In this document: positions 1 through 10,640 of the stretch, piece by piece | Layout: every line of letters starts with the position of its first letter | Numbering within the stretch: the stretch's first letter is position 1 | From: Dipteris shenzhenensis | Taxonomy: Eukaryota > Polypodiophyta > Polypodiopsida > Gleicheniales | NCBI GenBank assembly: GCA_047967505.1 | Contig: CM106540.1 | DNA length: 64,000 bases | Direction: 5' to 3' (one strand) | Program-made: the position numbers and the translations under genes | Notes under the pieces: generated by a model | Database searches by the model: none | Told to the model about the DNA's origin: nothing | What the model saw: only the letters and a program-made list of their open reading frames with translations

Positions 1-1195
1 TTGTGGAATAGGAAGAGGTACTAGTGGCCCATCTTTAAAACAATGGCATAGGAGGGGCACCACTAAAGTTTGGAGGACTATATTTGATAAAATATTTACA
101 AAGTCCATCCCTGAGGTACACTCTTGCCTCTTTTGGTTGATTATACCTAGAGTGGTATGGACAACTAGCAAGGCTAGGAACATCAGGCCAAGAAACTATG
201 CACTAGAGCTCAAGAAGTTCTCCCACATGTCTTTAGGAATTGCCAGCTTTCCTTGCACCTTTGGGACAAAGTTAGGACTCGTGTTTCCTCTTTCCCGTTT
301 AGTTATTCCTATATTCTTTTGGGGACAATCCTAACATCTTTGGAGGGGCAACCTCTTAATACTACATAAGTGAGAATAGTCCATATCATACCGTTCCTTA
401 TGAAAAACTATCAAAGTGGGAGTCAATTCTTCTACTCACATTCATGTTAGTACATCGCAAAAAGTACAACACTCCCATAGAATGTCCAATTCTAATTATT
501 AGTACTTGGAGATAATCTGTTGTAGAGTTTGTCTCAAGGTTGCCAACACCGTATCTTCATGCCTTAGATTTTACAATACAAATCTGATGGAGAGGTATGC
601 CACTCACCTAGCACCATCACAACAAAAATGAAGGTTAGAAAAATACATTTTTGCTGTGGAAGCCAGGCTTCAATGCTGGTGCACAGTTGTTATCAATGTC
701 ACTCTATCTAGATTAGCATCAAATATTGGCATTCTTATAAAACATACGTGGCAAAAAATGTCAGAATTCTAGTAAGTTGTGGTAAGCAGAAAGGTAGAAT
801 ATAACTAGTGAAGTGTTGAGTAAATCAACGATTAAAGACATTAATCATGAAATGGAACTCTCCAGTTTCCATTTCACAGTAATCCATGCTCATAAACTTG
901 CAAGATAAAATCTTAAAAGGGTCTCCAATTCTTGCATCACCAGGGTCATTCCATTCATGAGTAGAAAGGATTATCCCACTAAGGGGTGTTATAATGAATT
1001 CAAAACCAATAGAAATATGTCTTGACTAGCCCCTGTATCATAAATATCACACTTTAGGCTTAATGCCTCCTTGACCTTGGGACTTGCCCCAAAAAACTTC
1101 ATATAATGAGCCCATCAGATCAATTGATAGTAATTGAATGTAAGTAATACCAATGGTCCTCCTCTTATCCCAAAAAAGTAATGCATAATGAACCT
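1..1195. repeat. Repeat X, copy E (cut at both ends)
   Basis: This stretch is closely similar to 45220-46430 and shorter parts match 17209-17820 and 20995-21950. It starts before the window and stops at 1195, where copia sequence begins. No transposon protein is recognisable. On the minus strand a frame at 825-1025 stays open and encodes a peptide also open in copies B, C and D (motifs EWNDPG and ARIGDP). Origin unknown: an intergenic repeat or a captured gene fragment are both possible. Confidence 0.75.
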
Positions 1196-1196
1196 T

Positions 1197-1998
1197 TGTA
1201 GTATGGATTGGACATGATGTCCAAATATGGGATGACAGGCTATAAGCCTATTTCAGTTCCTTTGGAGCAGAATGTGAAGCTGAGTGCAGATGCAGGTGAG
1301 CTTCTGGAAGCTCCTACTATGTACAGACGCATAGTAGGAAGTTTGATTTATATGACTATTACTAGGCCAGATTTAAGCTATGCTGTTGGGTTGGTAAGTC
1401 AGTTTATGCAGGCTCTAAGGAAACAGCATTTGGATGTAGCTAGACACATACTGAGGTATGTGAAGTCCACATTGTAGTATGGACTATTTTATTACACTAG
1501 AGTTCAGATACAGTTGCATGGATACACTGATGCTGATTGGGCTGGTAGTATTTCTAATAGATGATCTATCACTGGATATGTGTTTTCTTTTGGGAATGCT
1601 GCAGTCACTTGGAGCAGCAAGAAATAGCCTATAGCTGCCTTGTCGAGCACACAGGCTAAATACAGGGGTGCAGCAATGGCTGCATGTGAGGTAGCTTGGT
1701 TGCATAAGCTGCTTTATGATATGCATCAGTCTATAGATGGGCCAGTTGTCATTTATTATGACAACATGAGCAGTATACACTTGGCAAATAACCCAGTCTA
1801 TCATGCTAGAACAAAGCACATTGAGGTGCATTACCACTATGTGCGGGAGAACATTCCAGTAGGTTTTATTGATCTAGTTTATCTTAGCACAGAGGATCAA
1901 GTAGCTGACATATTCATGAAGGCATTGGGCAGAGAGAAGCTGCACAAGTTCAGAGACCTGCTTGGTGTGCAAGAATTGGGATTGAGCTCGAGGGGGAG
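1197..1998 (+). pseudogene. Ty1/copia pol 3' fragment (RT end and RNase H)
   Basis: One plus-strand frame encodes the C-terminal RT linker (SKYGMTGYKPISVPLEQ) and copia RNase H (TDADWAG, DNMSSIHLANNP, ARTKHIEVHYH). Three in-frame stops interrupt it at 1475-1477, 1562-1564 and 1625-1627. The motif usually read STEAEY is STQAKY here, so the acidic residues are lost; the relative at 61.3-62.2 kb still has STEAEY. The upstream part of pol is missing at the junction with repeat X at about 1196. A dead fragment of the same family as copia-2. Confidence 0.9.
1989..1998 (+). promoter_or_regulatory. Polypurine tract of copia fragment
   Basis: A purine run (GAGGGGGAG) directly precedes the TGTTGAGATATC start of the LTR, the position expected for plus-strand DNA priming. 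The same arrangement appears in reverse at 61224-61232. Confidence 0.8.
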
Positions 1999-2352
1999 TG
2001 TTGAGATATCGAGCTCCACTGGTGATATGCTAGGGTGACCGTTGTGCATTTATGTCACCGACTTGTTAGCTATAGATGCGATTGGTACACCGCCCATAAA
2101 TAATAGTTGGATGACAACTATCTTTATGTACTCTAGTTAGTGGCTCAGTTGGTATGCTACCTAGGCCAGCTGAGTTTGGTTTGAGACGCACATATAGGGT
2201 TCATCTATTCCTTTTGTACTAGAGAGAGTTTTTTGGCTTTCACAACTAAGAAGAGGAAAACTGTTTTCAGCCTCCACCTTTGTGCGTATTCCCCCATTGT
2301 GTATGTTAGAAAGTTGCAAGTGAGACTCCTTACCTCTCTCCCACTTTCTTCA
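1999..2352 (+). repeat. 3' LTR of the copia fragment
   Basis: It starts TGTTGAGATATC after the purine tract and ends near ...TTTCTTCA where repeat X sequence resumes. The first roughly 190 bases match the LTR at 61030-61223 on the other strand. About 354 bp; the right end is set by the return of repeat X and is good to a few bases. Confidence 0.8.
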
Positions 2353-2913
2353 CACTCTTGCCTTTTTTGGTTGATTATACATAAAGCGGTATGGACAACT
2401 AGCAATGCAAGGAACATCAGGCCAAGAAAATATGCACTAGAGCTCAGGAGGTTCTCCCACATGTGTTTATGAATTGCCAACTTTCCTCGCACCTTGGGGA
2501 CAAAGTCAAGACTTGTGTTTCCTCTTTCCCTTTTAGTTATTCCTACATTCTTTTGGGGACAATCCTAACATCTTTGGAGGGGCAACCTCTTAATACTGCA
2601 TAAGTGAGAATAGTCCATATCATACTGTTCCTTATGAAAAAGTATCAAAGTGGGAGTCAATTTTTCTACTCACATTGATGTCAGTACATTGCTAAAAGTA
2701 CAACAATACTGATGGCTAGTCTCCCATAGAATGTCCAATTCTAATTATCAGTACTTGGAGATAATCCGCTGTAGAGTTTGTCTCAAGGTTGCCAACACCG
2801 TATCTTCATGCCTTATGATGGAGAGGTATGCCGACTCACCTGGCACCATCACAACAAAAATGAAGGTTAGAAAAATAAATTTTTGCTATGGAAGCCAGGC
2901 TTCCATGCTGGCA
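2352..2913. repeat. Repeat X, copy F
   Basis: Matches 45338-45915 and the internal part of copy E. Because it restarts at an earlier point of X than where copy E stopped, the copia did not simply insert into one X copy: a rearrangement or recombination between copies is needed. It ends at the gypsy-1 LTR. Confidence 0.75.
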
Positions 2914-3920
2914 CTATTAACTAGAAAAGAAATCAAGACAAGAGGCTAGACGCTAGGCATGGCAACGCTCGAGGGCCATAGAGGAAAAGGGAATGTGAGG
3001 GGAGAAGTGTTAACATGGGTGGGGAAATGGGATGAAGAGGGGTGGGAATGAAGAGGGAGACTATGGCACAACAGGAGAGGGAGAGGGGAAAGAGGAGCAT
3101 GTACATGATAGGAGGAGGAATGTAGAGATGGAAACATCAAGGGAAGAGGGTCATGCTTTATTTAAAAGGAAGCATGGGGGGAAATATCAAAGTACTAGCT
3201 AGGTGGCTTTACAAGAATGAGCGTGTCACATCAAGGAATAGCCCCCTCCTTTTATAGCCAAGTGAAGGGGTCTCTCCCAATAAATGCGTCCTCCCACATG
3301 CATGGTGTAGGTGGAAGAGTCTCCCATGTGGGCTAGGCCGTTATGCACTCTCAATTGTGTGCGACAACCCTTGGCCTCATTTTTTCACATATATCAATCC
3401 CCATATTCAAAGTCTAAGATACTCCCTTGGTCTCTTCCCAATTTTATAATACATTCAAACATCTAGGAGGACAAGTGGTTGGCACAAGGAATCTTGCCAC
3501 CTCATCCTACTTTCCCCATTATTTAACTTACACTCTTGGACTTTCTACACCTCCCCCACATGGGCCTATCCTACATGGAGGGAATAATCCAATATAATAT
3601 CCATCTCCACCTATTTTATATTACTTCTCCCATGGTCCTTGGGTCATACCTCACTAAATGTAGGCATGGGACTGCCTAGGTGGAGGAGTGGCACATGGAG
3701 GACCCATGCCACCTTATCATTTTATATTATTACTACCATGGATTATGTACAACACACCTTATGGGTCCTCTTACGTGGAAGGGTGGCACATGGTCACGCC
3801 TTGCCACCTCAACCCTGGGCCCTATGCACACCATATTTTATTATACCATTGCCACACATACAAGCACACACACATATTTATGCCTTTTTACTTTGGTCAA
3901 ATTTATCCATAATAGTTTCA
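2914..3920 (-). repeat. 3' LTR of gypsy-1
   Basis: The left 670 bases are similar to 12918-13583. On the minus strand it begins TGAAACTATTATGG right after a purine tract that follows the integrase C-terminus, and carries a CTATAAAA box. The left end starts with the same nine bases as the second copy, but does not show the usual terminal CA, so that boundary is provisional. Confidence 0.7.
3250..3257 (-). promoter_or_regulatory. LTR TATA box (gypsy-1, 3' LTR)
   Basis: Minus-strand CTATAAAA followed by a GGAGGGGG stretch. The same box sits at the equivalent place in the second LTR copy. Likely the old Pol II promoter of the element. Confidence 0.6.
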
Positions 3921-3931
3921 CCCCCTAGGCA
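3921..3931 (-). promoter_or_regulatory. Polypurine tract of gypsy-1
   Basis: Minus-strand CCTAGGGGG lies immediately before the TG that opens the LTR, just after the end of the integrase reading frame. Confidence 0.6.
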
Positions 3932-5394
3932 GGGAATGCATAGCATTTCCATGCCTAGGACCATCACACACAAAGAAGGGCTTGAGATAATGCTTGTTGA
4001 TCACCTTCTTGCCATATGGCTCATGCAACTCTTGAACTTGTACAGACCCATTGCTACGGTCCTTAATGACTGTATGGACTGGTCCACAGTGGAAGGAATT
4101 TCTTACCCAATTGGTGGTCCAATCTGTTATCAACGCATAGCACAAGGTCCCCCTTAGCAAAGTGTCTTTCCCATCCCTTGTGAATCTTAGCATCCAAGTG
4201 GGCCTTTTGTCAATTCTTTTGGATCTCTGTTTGATGTAGTGCAAGGCGTCGGGCTTCATCTAGCTTCTCAAGTTGTACCAACCTGGCCTCTACATGTTCA
4301 TCTTCTGTCATCCTCTGTTCTTGTGCCAAATCTCAAGGCCAGAATCTCTATCTCTAGTGGTAAAATTGCCTCAGTACCATACACCAACTCAAAAGGAATG
4401 TGACCTGTAGACATTTTATGAGTGATGTTGTAAGCTCACATAGCTTCAATGACCATCTGATCCCAGTGGCTCCTGTTCCTTGTGGCCATTTTTCCCATGG
4501 TTTTACAAAGGAGGCAATTGGTCTACTCCATTTGACCCATGGATGCTGGATAATAGATGCTAGAAGTGCGATGATCAATACCCATGCGATCCATGAGCAA
4601 CTCCACTGCTTCATTTAAGAATGGACTCCCATGGTTAGATACTATTTCCATGGGTGTCCCAAACCTTGTGCAGATACGTTCAAAAATGAAATTTGAAATT
4701 GCCTTACCATTTGCAGCGGGGAGGGCGATAGCTTCAGCCCACTTAGTGACATACTAAGTGGCTACCAAAAGATACTTCTTTTTATGGGCAGTCATGGGCA
4801 AGGGCTCGAGAAAATCTGTTCCCCACTTTTGAAACGGATGGATGGACATCACTGGGTGATGTTGCCTAGGATGCAAATACTTCCTACCAAAGAATTGGCA
4901 TGGTTCACAGGTTTTGCAATACATAGTGACATCCTTGAACAAGGTCGGCCAATAGTATCCAGCATGTAAAATCTTCTTAGGCTGTATAGTCACTGGCGTA
5001 GTGTCCTCCACAAAATCCATCATGATAATGCTTCAATACCTTAGGTACTTCATCTGCATCAATGGCCCACCATCTTAGTACCGCATCCATGCCTTGATGG
5101 TACAACACCCCATCAAAGAGAGTGCAGCAGATCTTCTTTCTCTCATAGCTAGTACTTTCTGGAGGAAAGAAGAAAGTGGTCAGAAACTTGTAAATACAAC
5201 CATACCATGGATCCCCGACTTCTATGGCCGCTACAAGGGTTGCATCAATGCACTCCTCTAAATCAATAAAAGCATTCTTCAAGTTGGAACAACCCCCTTT
5301 TACAATTTTAAAAGAAAGATCATATTCTTGTAGAACTGCCAACCATTTGGCCAACCGGCCCATGATTTGGTGATTGAAGAACCTGCTTTGCAAG
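3932..5394 (-). pseudogene. gypsy-1 RNase H end and integrase
   Basis: Minus-strand translation gives the last part of RNase H (RLAKWLAVLQEYDLSF), an integrase zinc finger (YWPTLFKDVTMYCKTCEPCQ), the catalytic core (LLVAT, YVTKWAEA, then IVSNHGSPF, then a Glu) and a C-terminal tail (NGSVQVQELHEPYGKK). The first catalytic Asp codon is a TAG stop and the second is Asn (AAC), so the enzyme could not work. Several frame changes occur after about 4350. Integrase joins element cDNA to chromosomal DNA. A dead copy. Confidence 0.85.
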
Positions 5395-5889
5395 ACCATT
5401 GAAACCATCACAGAAAGTATACATCTCATGATCACTTACCTTCTCAAGAATGAGGTCTTGAAAGGGCAGAGGATGATGATCCCTCTTGGTGGCTGCATTG
5501 AGTTTCTTATAGTTGATGCAGACCTGCCACTTGTTGTTTTCCTTTGGGATGACTACCACTAGCGAAACCCATTCAGTATTGTGAATCAGAACAATGAACC
5601 AAGCTTCTACAACTCTGAGCACAAAGCATCAGTCTGTAGGGGCCCTAGTCTCTGAAACTTTTAAGCCATTGGCTTAGCATCAAGCTTCAGCTCTATCTTG
5701 TGTTTTATGGCAGTCACATGGCGAAGGTGGTGGTAGCTAGTTACAAAGAGGTCAGGGAAACCTTTGAACGTTTCTAGGAACTCATCTTTCTCACTCGGAG
5801 TGAGGTCTGGGGAAAGCATAGATTCAAGCTATTGAGGACTAGCTGTTACCTTTTCTATGGGTGGCGGGGTTGGAGACACCTCCATCATG
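5395..5889 (-). pseudogene. gypsy-1 reverse transcriptase, N-terminal part
   Basis: The fingers region is clear (KWQVCINYKKLNAATKRDH, PLPFQDLILEKVSDHE) and ends at the first catalytic Asp motif FCDGFNG. The next residues already belong to the end of RNase H, so the YxDD motif, thumb and most of RNase H are deleted. N-terminal sequence runs to the TR-GAG insertion at 5890 and resumes as protease after 8403. Confidence 0.85.
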
Positions 5890-5894
5890 TAAAC
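5890..5894. repeat. Target site duplication TAAAC (left)
   Basis: TAAAC abuts the left LTR of the TR-GAG element and is repeated at 8399-8403 after the right LTR. A 5-bp duplication is the usual LTR-retrotransposon integration footprint. Confidence 0.9.
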
Positions 5895-6197
5895 TGAAGG
5901 AACATGTGGCAAGCTATCTCTATGAATGGAAAGGAAAGAATGCAAGACAATGGAAATAAAATGAAATGGAAGTAGACAATAGTATTGAACCAAAATACTC
6001 ACATGTAGATAGCTTGATGTTGACTGATGTAACAAAACTAGAAAGTACACTGCCTTTATAGAATAGGCACACACACTCTAGGTGTCACATGTATATGGGA
6101 TAAGTCCCATAGTGACACATGGCACTCTAGGATATAAAGTAGTCTAGTACTACTCTAGAACACTAGAAAACACTCACTTTGGCTTCATGTTCCAACA
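5895..6197 (-). repeat. 3' LTR of TR-GAG element
   Basis: On the minus strand it runs TGTTGGAACATG... to ...GTTCCTTCA. Nearly identical to 8098-8398, with a 2-base longer run near 6055. Confidence 0.95.
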
Positions 6198-6207
6198 CCC
6201 CCCCATG
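6198..6207 (-). promoter_or_regulatory. Polypurine tract of TR-GAG element
   Basis: Minus-strand CATGGGGGGG touches the LTR start TGTTGG, the standard place for plus-strand priming. Confidence 0.85.
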
Positions 6208-6597
6208 AAGGCAAGGTGAGAAATTACTAGAATGGAGCCAAGAACAAGACATGACATGATGAATCTACTAACCTGTACATCCCAAATAGCTCAGAGGCTC
6301 AAAAGAGAAGCATGGCTACCTGACCCAACAAAACGGTCTAGGGAGTGCACCAACATCCTGGAACTCAGCCAGGCCTGATAACGAAATCCATCAATGCCAA
6401 TAATAGGACTCTCATAGTACATCCCCCCCCTGGCTTCATAACATGAATTGGTAGGAAGCCACACACAAATAAAGTAAAAGAGAATAACATCATTTTAGGA
6501 GGACTATCCAAGGCTGAGAACCTTTATTGATTCAACACACATGATTTATTTGCATTCATTTTAGGGGGACTCCCAAGGCAGAGTACCTTCGACACAC
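6208..6597 (-). other. 3' non-coding stretch of TR-GAG element
   Basis: Between the end of gag and the purine tract. No reading frame with pol similarity is visible on either strand. In an autonomous copia element the pol domains would sit here, so this is where they are absent. Confidence 0.6.
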
Positions 6598-7464
6598 TCA
6601 AAAAACAAAGTCAAGATCATCTGGTGCATAGACCTCTTTATTAAGAGAGAGATCTTGGATGTGAGCAGTGAGAGCATGAATTGGAGTAGAGGTGTCTGCA
6701 TCGTCTTCGTCTTCGTTGGATATAGTCCCAACCAAGTTGGCATGGTCTTTAGATTGTTGTTTGGCCAGCTTTTGGAAGCAACGATCTTCGGTGTGACCAA
6801 GCTTTCCACAGTAAGTGCACTTGAAAGGTTTGAAGTTACCTTTCCCTTTAGGAAACCTCCCTTTAGAAAATAGTGCATTGGCGTCAAAAGTATCACTATG
6901 CCTTCTTTCATGATCAAGAAGCATAGCAACCATGTCATGGTAGCTCATGCTTGCCACTCTTAATGCTGGTATGATCTCCCGATACATAGGAATTTCTTCA
7001 ATGCTCGTGAGGAGCACTGCAACCTGGTCATCATCCCCAACTGGGGCCTTCAACGTAGCAAGTTAAGTGATGAGAGACTCCATATGATTCAGATGGGTGA
7101 GAAGAGAGTCCTCATGCTTCATCTGGAGTTTGAAGAATTCTTGACGGAGAAAGACCTTAGAATTGATTACCTTATTGCCAAAGAGACCTTCAAACTTCTC
7201 CCATAATTCTTGAGCAGTGGAATCAAAGTCGAAATGATGAATAACTTCATCACCCAAACCCAAACCAATGAGAGAAAGGGCTTTGTCGTTTAAATTCTCC
7301 CAGTGTAGAATTTTCTTCTCATCTGATTGTGGCTTTTTATCCTTGCCACAAACAACATTCCACACCTCGTCTTTCATAAGGATAAGACGCAACTTTGTTT
7401 GCCATGTTGGAAAGTTCTTACCCGTGAACTTTTCAATAAAGGCACTTAACTTCGAGGACTCCAT
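6598..7464 (-). pseudogene. gag of TR-GAG element, one internal stop
   Basis: The first ATG gives MESSKLSAFIEKFTGKN, the usual start of a plant copia Gag. The UBN2-like Gag domain follows (WENLNDKALSLIGLGLGDEV, LWEKFEGLFG), then a CCHC zinc knuckle (CTYCGKLGHTEDRC) and an acidic tail. About 289 codons in one frame, broken only by a TAA at 7063-7065 after MESLIT; frame continues in phase on both sides. Gag packages element RNA into cytoplasmic particles. The stop may be a single substitution in this copy, so family members elsewhere could have an intact gag. Confidence 0.9.
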
Positions 7465-8082
7465 GGCAATCAACTTGCAAGTAGCAAATTCAGAGGTGGA
7501 ACCTTGTGAACGTCAATACCTCGTGTAGGTAATGAAGCAGGGAGCCACGAGCTAGATCCAGGGGTAGCCACGAATTGGAGCAAGGTAATCCATGAACGAA
7601 GAAGACATCACGGGCAGTTGGAGAAGATGCAGCAGGGCAACAGCATAGGAGAGGTAAACTGCATGTTGTTATGCAGCCAAGAGATGTGCCACAAGGAGGA
7701 AGAACACGGTGCTCGATGAAGACAGCAGGTGCGTGTAGGAAATGGGCAGAATTCAGCAGAGCTTCTCCACGCAGCAGGGTGCACGCATGAAATAGGCAGA
7801 ATTCAGCAGCTGCTCCAAACGATCTGCTGCAGTAGGAAATGGTGAGCTCACGATATGGAGATGAAGGTGGACAGCGATGCGTGCTTGAGCTGCGTGCTTG
7901 AGCTGATGATCAATGGCAGCAAGTTCCATGGAAGTTGGGAGGCAAGTAGAGTGGAGAAGGGAGGAAGAAGGAGATGATGATGAGGTTAAGGAAAGGGAGC
8001 ATCTCTCTTGCACTTAGAGAAAGAGAGAGAGGGCGTGGCTTCCTTTTTTGGCCTCCCTCTCCTCAATCTCTAAGAGCAATGT
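7465..8082 (-). other. 5' leader of TR-GAG element
   Basis: About 620 bases between primer site and gag start, purine-rich and without long frames on the sense strand. Likely holds packaging signals, by analogy with other LTR elements; nothing specific can be pointed to. Confidence 0.6.
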
Positions 8083-8095
8083 GGCTCTGATACCA
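8083..8095 (-). promoter_or_regulatory. Primer binding site, initiator Met-tRNA
   Basis: Minus-strand TGGTATCAGAGCC, two bases inside the 5' LTR. This is the standard complement of the 3' end of plant initiator Met-tRNA used by copia elements. Confidence 0.92.
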
Positions 8096-8097
8096 CA

Positions 8098-8398
8098 TGA
8101 AGGAACATGTGGCAAGCTATCTCTATGAATGGAAAGGAAAGAATGCAAGACAATGGAAATAAAATGAAATTGAAGTAGACAATAGTATTGAACCAAAATA
8201 CTCACATGTAGATAGCTTGATGTTGACTGATGTAACAAAACTAGAAAGTACAATGCCTTTAGAATAGGCACACACACTCTAGGTGTCACATGTATATGGG
8301 ATAAGTCCCATAGTGACACATGGCACTCTAGGATATAAAGTAGTCTAGTACTACTCTAGAACACTAGAAAACACTCACTTTGGCTTCATGTTCCAACA
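8098..8398 (-). repeat. 5' LTR of TR-GAG element
   Basis: Pairs with 5895-6197; two substitutions and one 2-base indel separate them. It should carry the element promoter. Confidence 0.95.
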
Positions 8399-8403
8399 TA
8401 AAC
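8399..8403. repeat. Target site duplication TAAAC (right)
   Basis: Right half of the duplication that flanks the TR-GAG element; gypsy-1 protease sequence resumes here. Confidence 0.9.
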
Positions 8404-9306
8404 TTATTCCTTTGAGAACCCCTCCCCTCGTATGAATCTTCCATTGACTCAAACACTGAGGATGAGAGAGTATCACTATCTTGCTTCTCTTCTTTTTCTG
8501 CTTCAGTGGCACCAGGTTGCACCGGGATCTTCTCCTTTGAAGCACCAAAAGACATGTGTCCTATCTTCCAATAGCTAACTGCATCACTCTTTCTCAGCCA
8601 TGGTCTCCCGAGTATGGCTAGGTAACTCCTGCCTATACCTTCAATGTCCACTACATAGAAATTGATGGTGGTGGTCAATCCATTGACAGTGATGGGCAAA
8701 TCCTCAATGACTCCCAGGGTGCCGAGCCGTCGACCATAGGCTACCTTGATTCAAGTGGAGGAACGCCTTGTGCATTTCAAATTCAACTTCTTCATGATAC
8801 GAAGCACCATGATATTACATGCAGCTCCCCCGTCCACACACACACTTTTGACATGATAGTTATCTATGATGACATCTATTGTATGCGGGTGCCGATCAAC
8901 ATCTTCAGAGAGAAGAAATCTCTCGTACCTTTCCCTTTTTCTTACTCTTCCTTGTTGAGAGCCCTTGCTACAACTCACGTCCCACCTTAGGGCTTAATGC
9001 TATTAGTTGAGGAAGCGTGATGCTCAAAGACTGCTGATGAACAAGGTCTTGAATGACTGAATAGTCTTCTTGCCCTGAGCTGATAGGAAAATCCAAGGGC
9101 GACCACTTACTCCTGCAAGATCTTTTAGCCTTCTCTATTTGTGGGTTTGCCATGTCAGCATCTGAGGGCTCTGAGAAGGAGACCTTCTTCCTGGGGTGGC
9201 CTGGTCCATGGTTTGGAGAGGGGTCTGAGGCGGTACGACTTCTCTTCCAAAGGTCAAGTACTTCTACATTATAATCCTCAGAGCCTGCTTCACTTAGAAG
9301 ATTCAC
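8404..9306 (-). pseudogene. gypsy-1 protease and Gag C-terminal part
   Basis: Minus-strand pieces show a retropepsin with VCVDGGAACNIM (active site Asp-Gly-Gly, common in plant gypsy elements), then YLAILGRPWLRK and WKIGHMSFG, preceded by a Gag tail (HPRKKVSFSEPSDADM, ITLPQLIALSPKVGREL). Frame changes near 8730 and 8975 split it. The nearest relative in the window is the plus-strand protease at 52.9-53.5 kb (TFGQLLALSPKLRKEW and LILGRPWLRK), so the two belong to related lineages. Confidence 0.85.
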
Positions 9307-10186
9307 CCTTGGAGGCGACTGGCTTGATTTGTAATGCCCACCATCTCAAGCCGAAGATCATTCAGGGCCTTGTCTAGGTCATTGACTCCAAGTTCTTTAG
9401 CAAGAGGGGCTGAGGGAGTAGGAAGGAGGGGGGCTCATGGGCGAGGCTAGGGAAATCTTCCAGGCGAAGGGTCAAGATATACACCTTATTGACGGTAAGC
9501 AGCTAAGGGATGACCATACATTTGAGGTGGAGGCGGTGGATACATCCCTGATGGGGGGTAGGGGTATGCCCCTGTGTTGGACCCCCTAGGTTGTTGTTGC
9601 CGAAATTGAGGGGGTTGCGGAGGGACAATCATCGGTAGCCCAGCACATGGCAAAGAATGTCATCATGAAATGGGTGACATTCTTTGCCATGTCAGCATCT
9701 GAGGGCTCTGAGAAGGAGACCTTCTTCCTGGGGTGGCCTGGTCCATGGTTTGGAGAGGGGTCTGAGGCGGTACGACTTCTCTTCCAAAGGTCAAGTACTT
9801 CTACATTATAATCCTCAGAGCCTGCTTCACTTAGAAGATTCACCCTTGGAGGCGATTGGCTTGATTTCTAATGCCCACCATCTCAAGCCGAAGATCATTC
9901 AGGGCCTTGTCTAGGTCATTGACTCCAAGTTCTTTAGCAAGAGGGGCCGAGGGAGTAGGAAGGAGGGGGGCTCATGGGCAAGGCTGGGGAAATCTTCCAG
10001 GCGGCGGGTCAGGATATACACCTTATTGACGGTAAGCAGCTAAGGGATGACCATACATTTGAGGTGGAGGCGGTGGATACATCCTTGATGGGGGGTAGGG
10101 GTATGCCCCTGTGTTGGAAACCCCAGGTTGTTGTTGCCAAAATTGAGGGGGTTGCAGAGGGACAATCATCGGTAGCCCAGCACATG
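9146..10186. repeat. 504-bp tandem duplication in gypsy-1 gag
   Basis: 9146-9649 is repeated at 9683-10186 with constant offset 537 and few differences. Each unit encodes on the minus strand the Pro/Tyr-rich Gag linker (YPPPPPQMYGHP) and the EAGSEDYNVEVLDLW segment. The 33-bp spacer 9650-9682 is not from either unit and creates a hairpin with the unit ends. Confidence 0.93.
9646..9691. repeat. Perfect 17-bp inverted repeat at duplication junction
   Basis: Arms 9646-9662 and 9675-9691 are exact reverse complements around a 12-base loop. The right arm includes the first bases of the second unit and the left arm the last bases of the first unit, so the palindrome was made when the duplication formed. 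Confidence 0.95.
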
Positions 10187-10640
10187 CTGAGTCATTCTAG
10201 CTCAAAATACAGCATTGTCCTCCTGCGTGGCAATTAAACGGTCTAGGGGCACGATCGTTTGATCCACATATCAACACGTTGTCTCCCCTTCTGACTGCTT
10301 TAGGTTTGCCACCTGCAGGTACACATTCTCCGACTCCTCTTCTTTGCCGAAATACTCAATCATAGCTACTGTCAACCTTGGCCAACTTTGGCAAACATCC
10401 TTGGCCTACTTCTCATACCACACTTGAGCCAAACCCTCTAGAAATGTGGGAAGAACCAACAACCATCTATCTTCAGTAAGAAAGTTGAAACACAATGGCG
10501 CTTGAAGACCACAAGATACTCATTTGTATTTTCTTCAACCCGACCACAGAATATAGGAATGTCAGCCATCCTTGGGAAATGGAAAAGAGAGAGATGAAAT
10601 GAGGCTTATCTATTGGCAAACAATGGAAAGAGGTAGCTTG
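10187..10640 (-). pseudogene. gypsy-1 Gag (Retrotrans_gag core)
   Basis: Minus-strand translation gives ADIPIFCGRVEENTNEYL then, after a frame change, RWLLVLPTFLEGLAQVWYEK and SWPRLTVAMIEYFGKEEES, matching the W-x-E capsid-like core of plant gypsy Gag. Stops and one frameshift make it non-functional. It lies upstream of the duplicated linker, as expected. Confidence 0.75.

Larger units (their letters stand above)
5895..8398 (-). mobile_element. Complete gag-only LTR retrotransposon (TR-GAG type)
   Basis: A 2504-bp element with two LTRs of 303 and 301 bp, a 5-bp target duplication (TAAAC), a primer site matching initiator Met-tRNA (TGGTATCAGAGCC) next to the 5' LTR, a purine tract next to the 3' LTR, and one gag frame. 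There is no protease, integrase, RT or RNase H, and no room for them. The LTRs differ by two substitutions and one 2-base indel, so the insertion is recent. It must have been copied with enzymes of an autonomous copia partner. It sits inside gypsy-1 between protease and RT. Confidence 0.93.

Noticed and set aside
3639-4157. 172-codon plus-strand frame
   Set aside because: It lies across the gypsy-1 LTR and antisense to integrase; a shadow frame.
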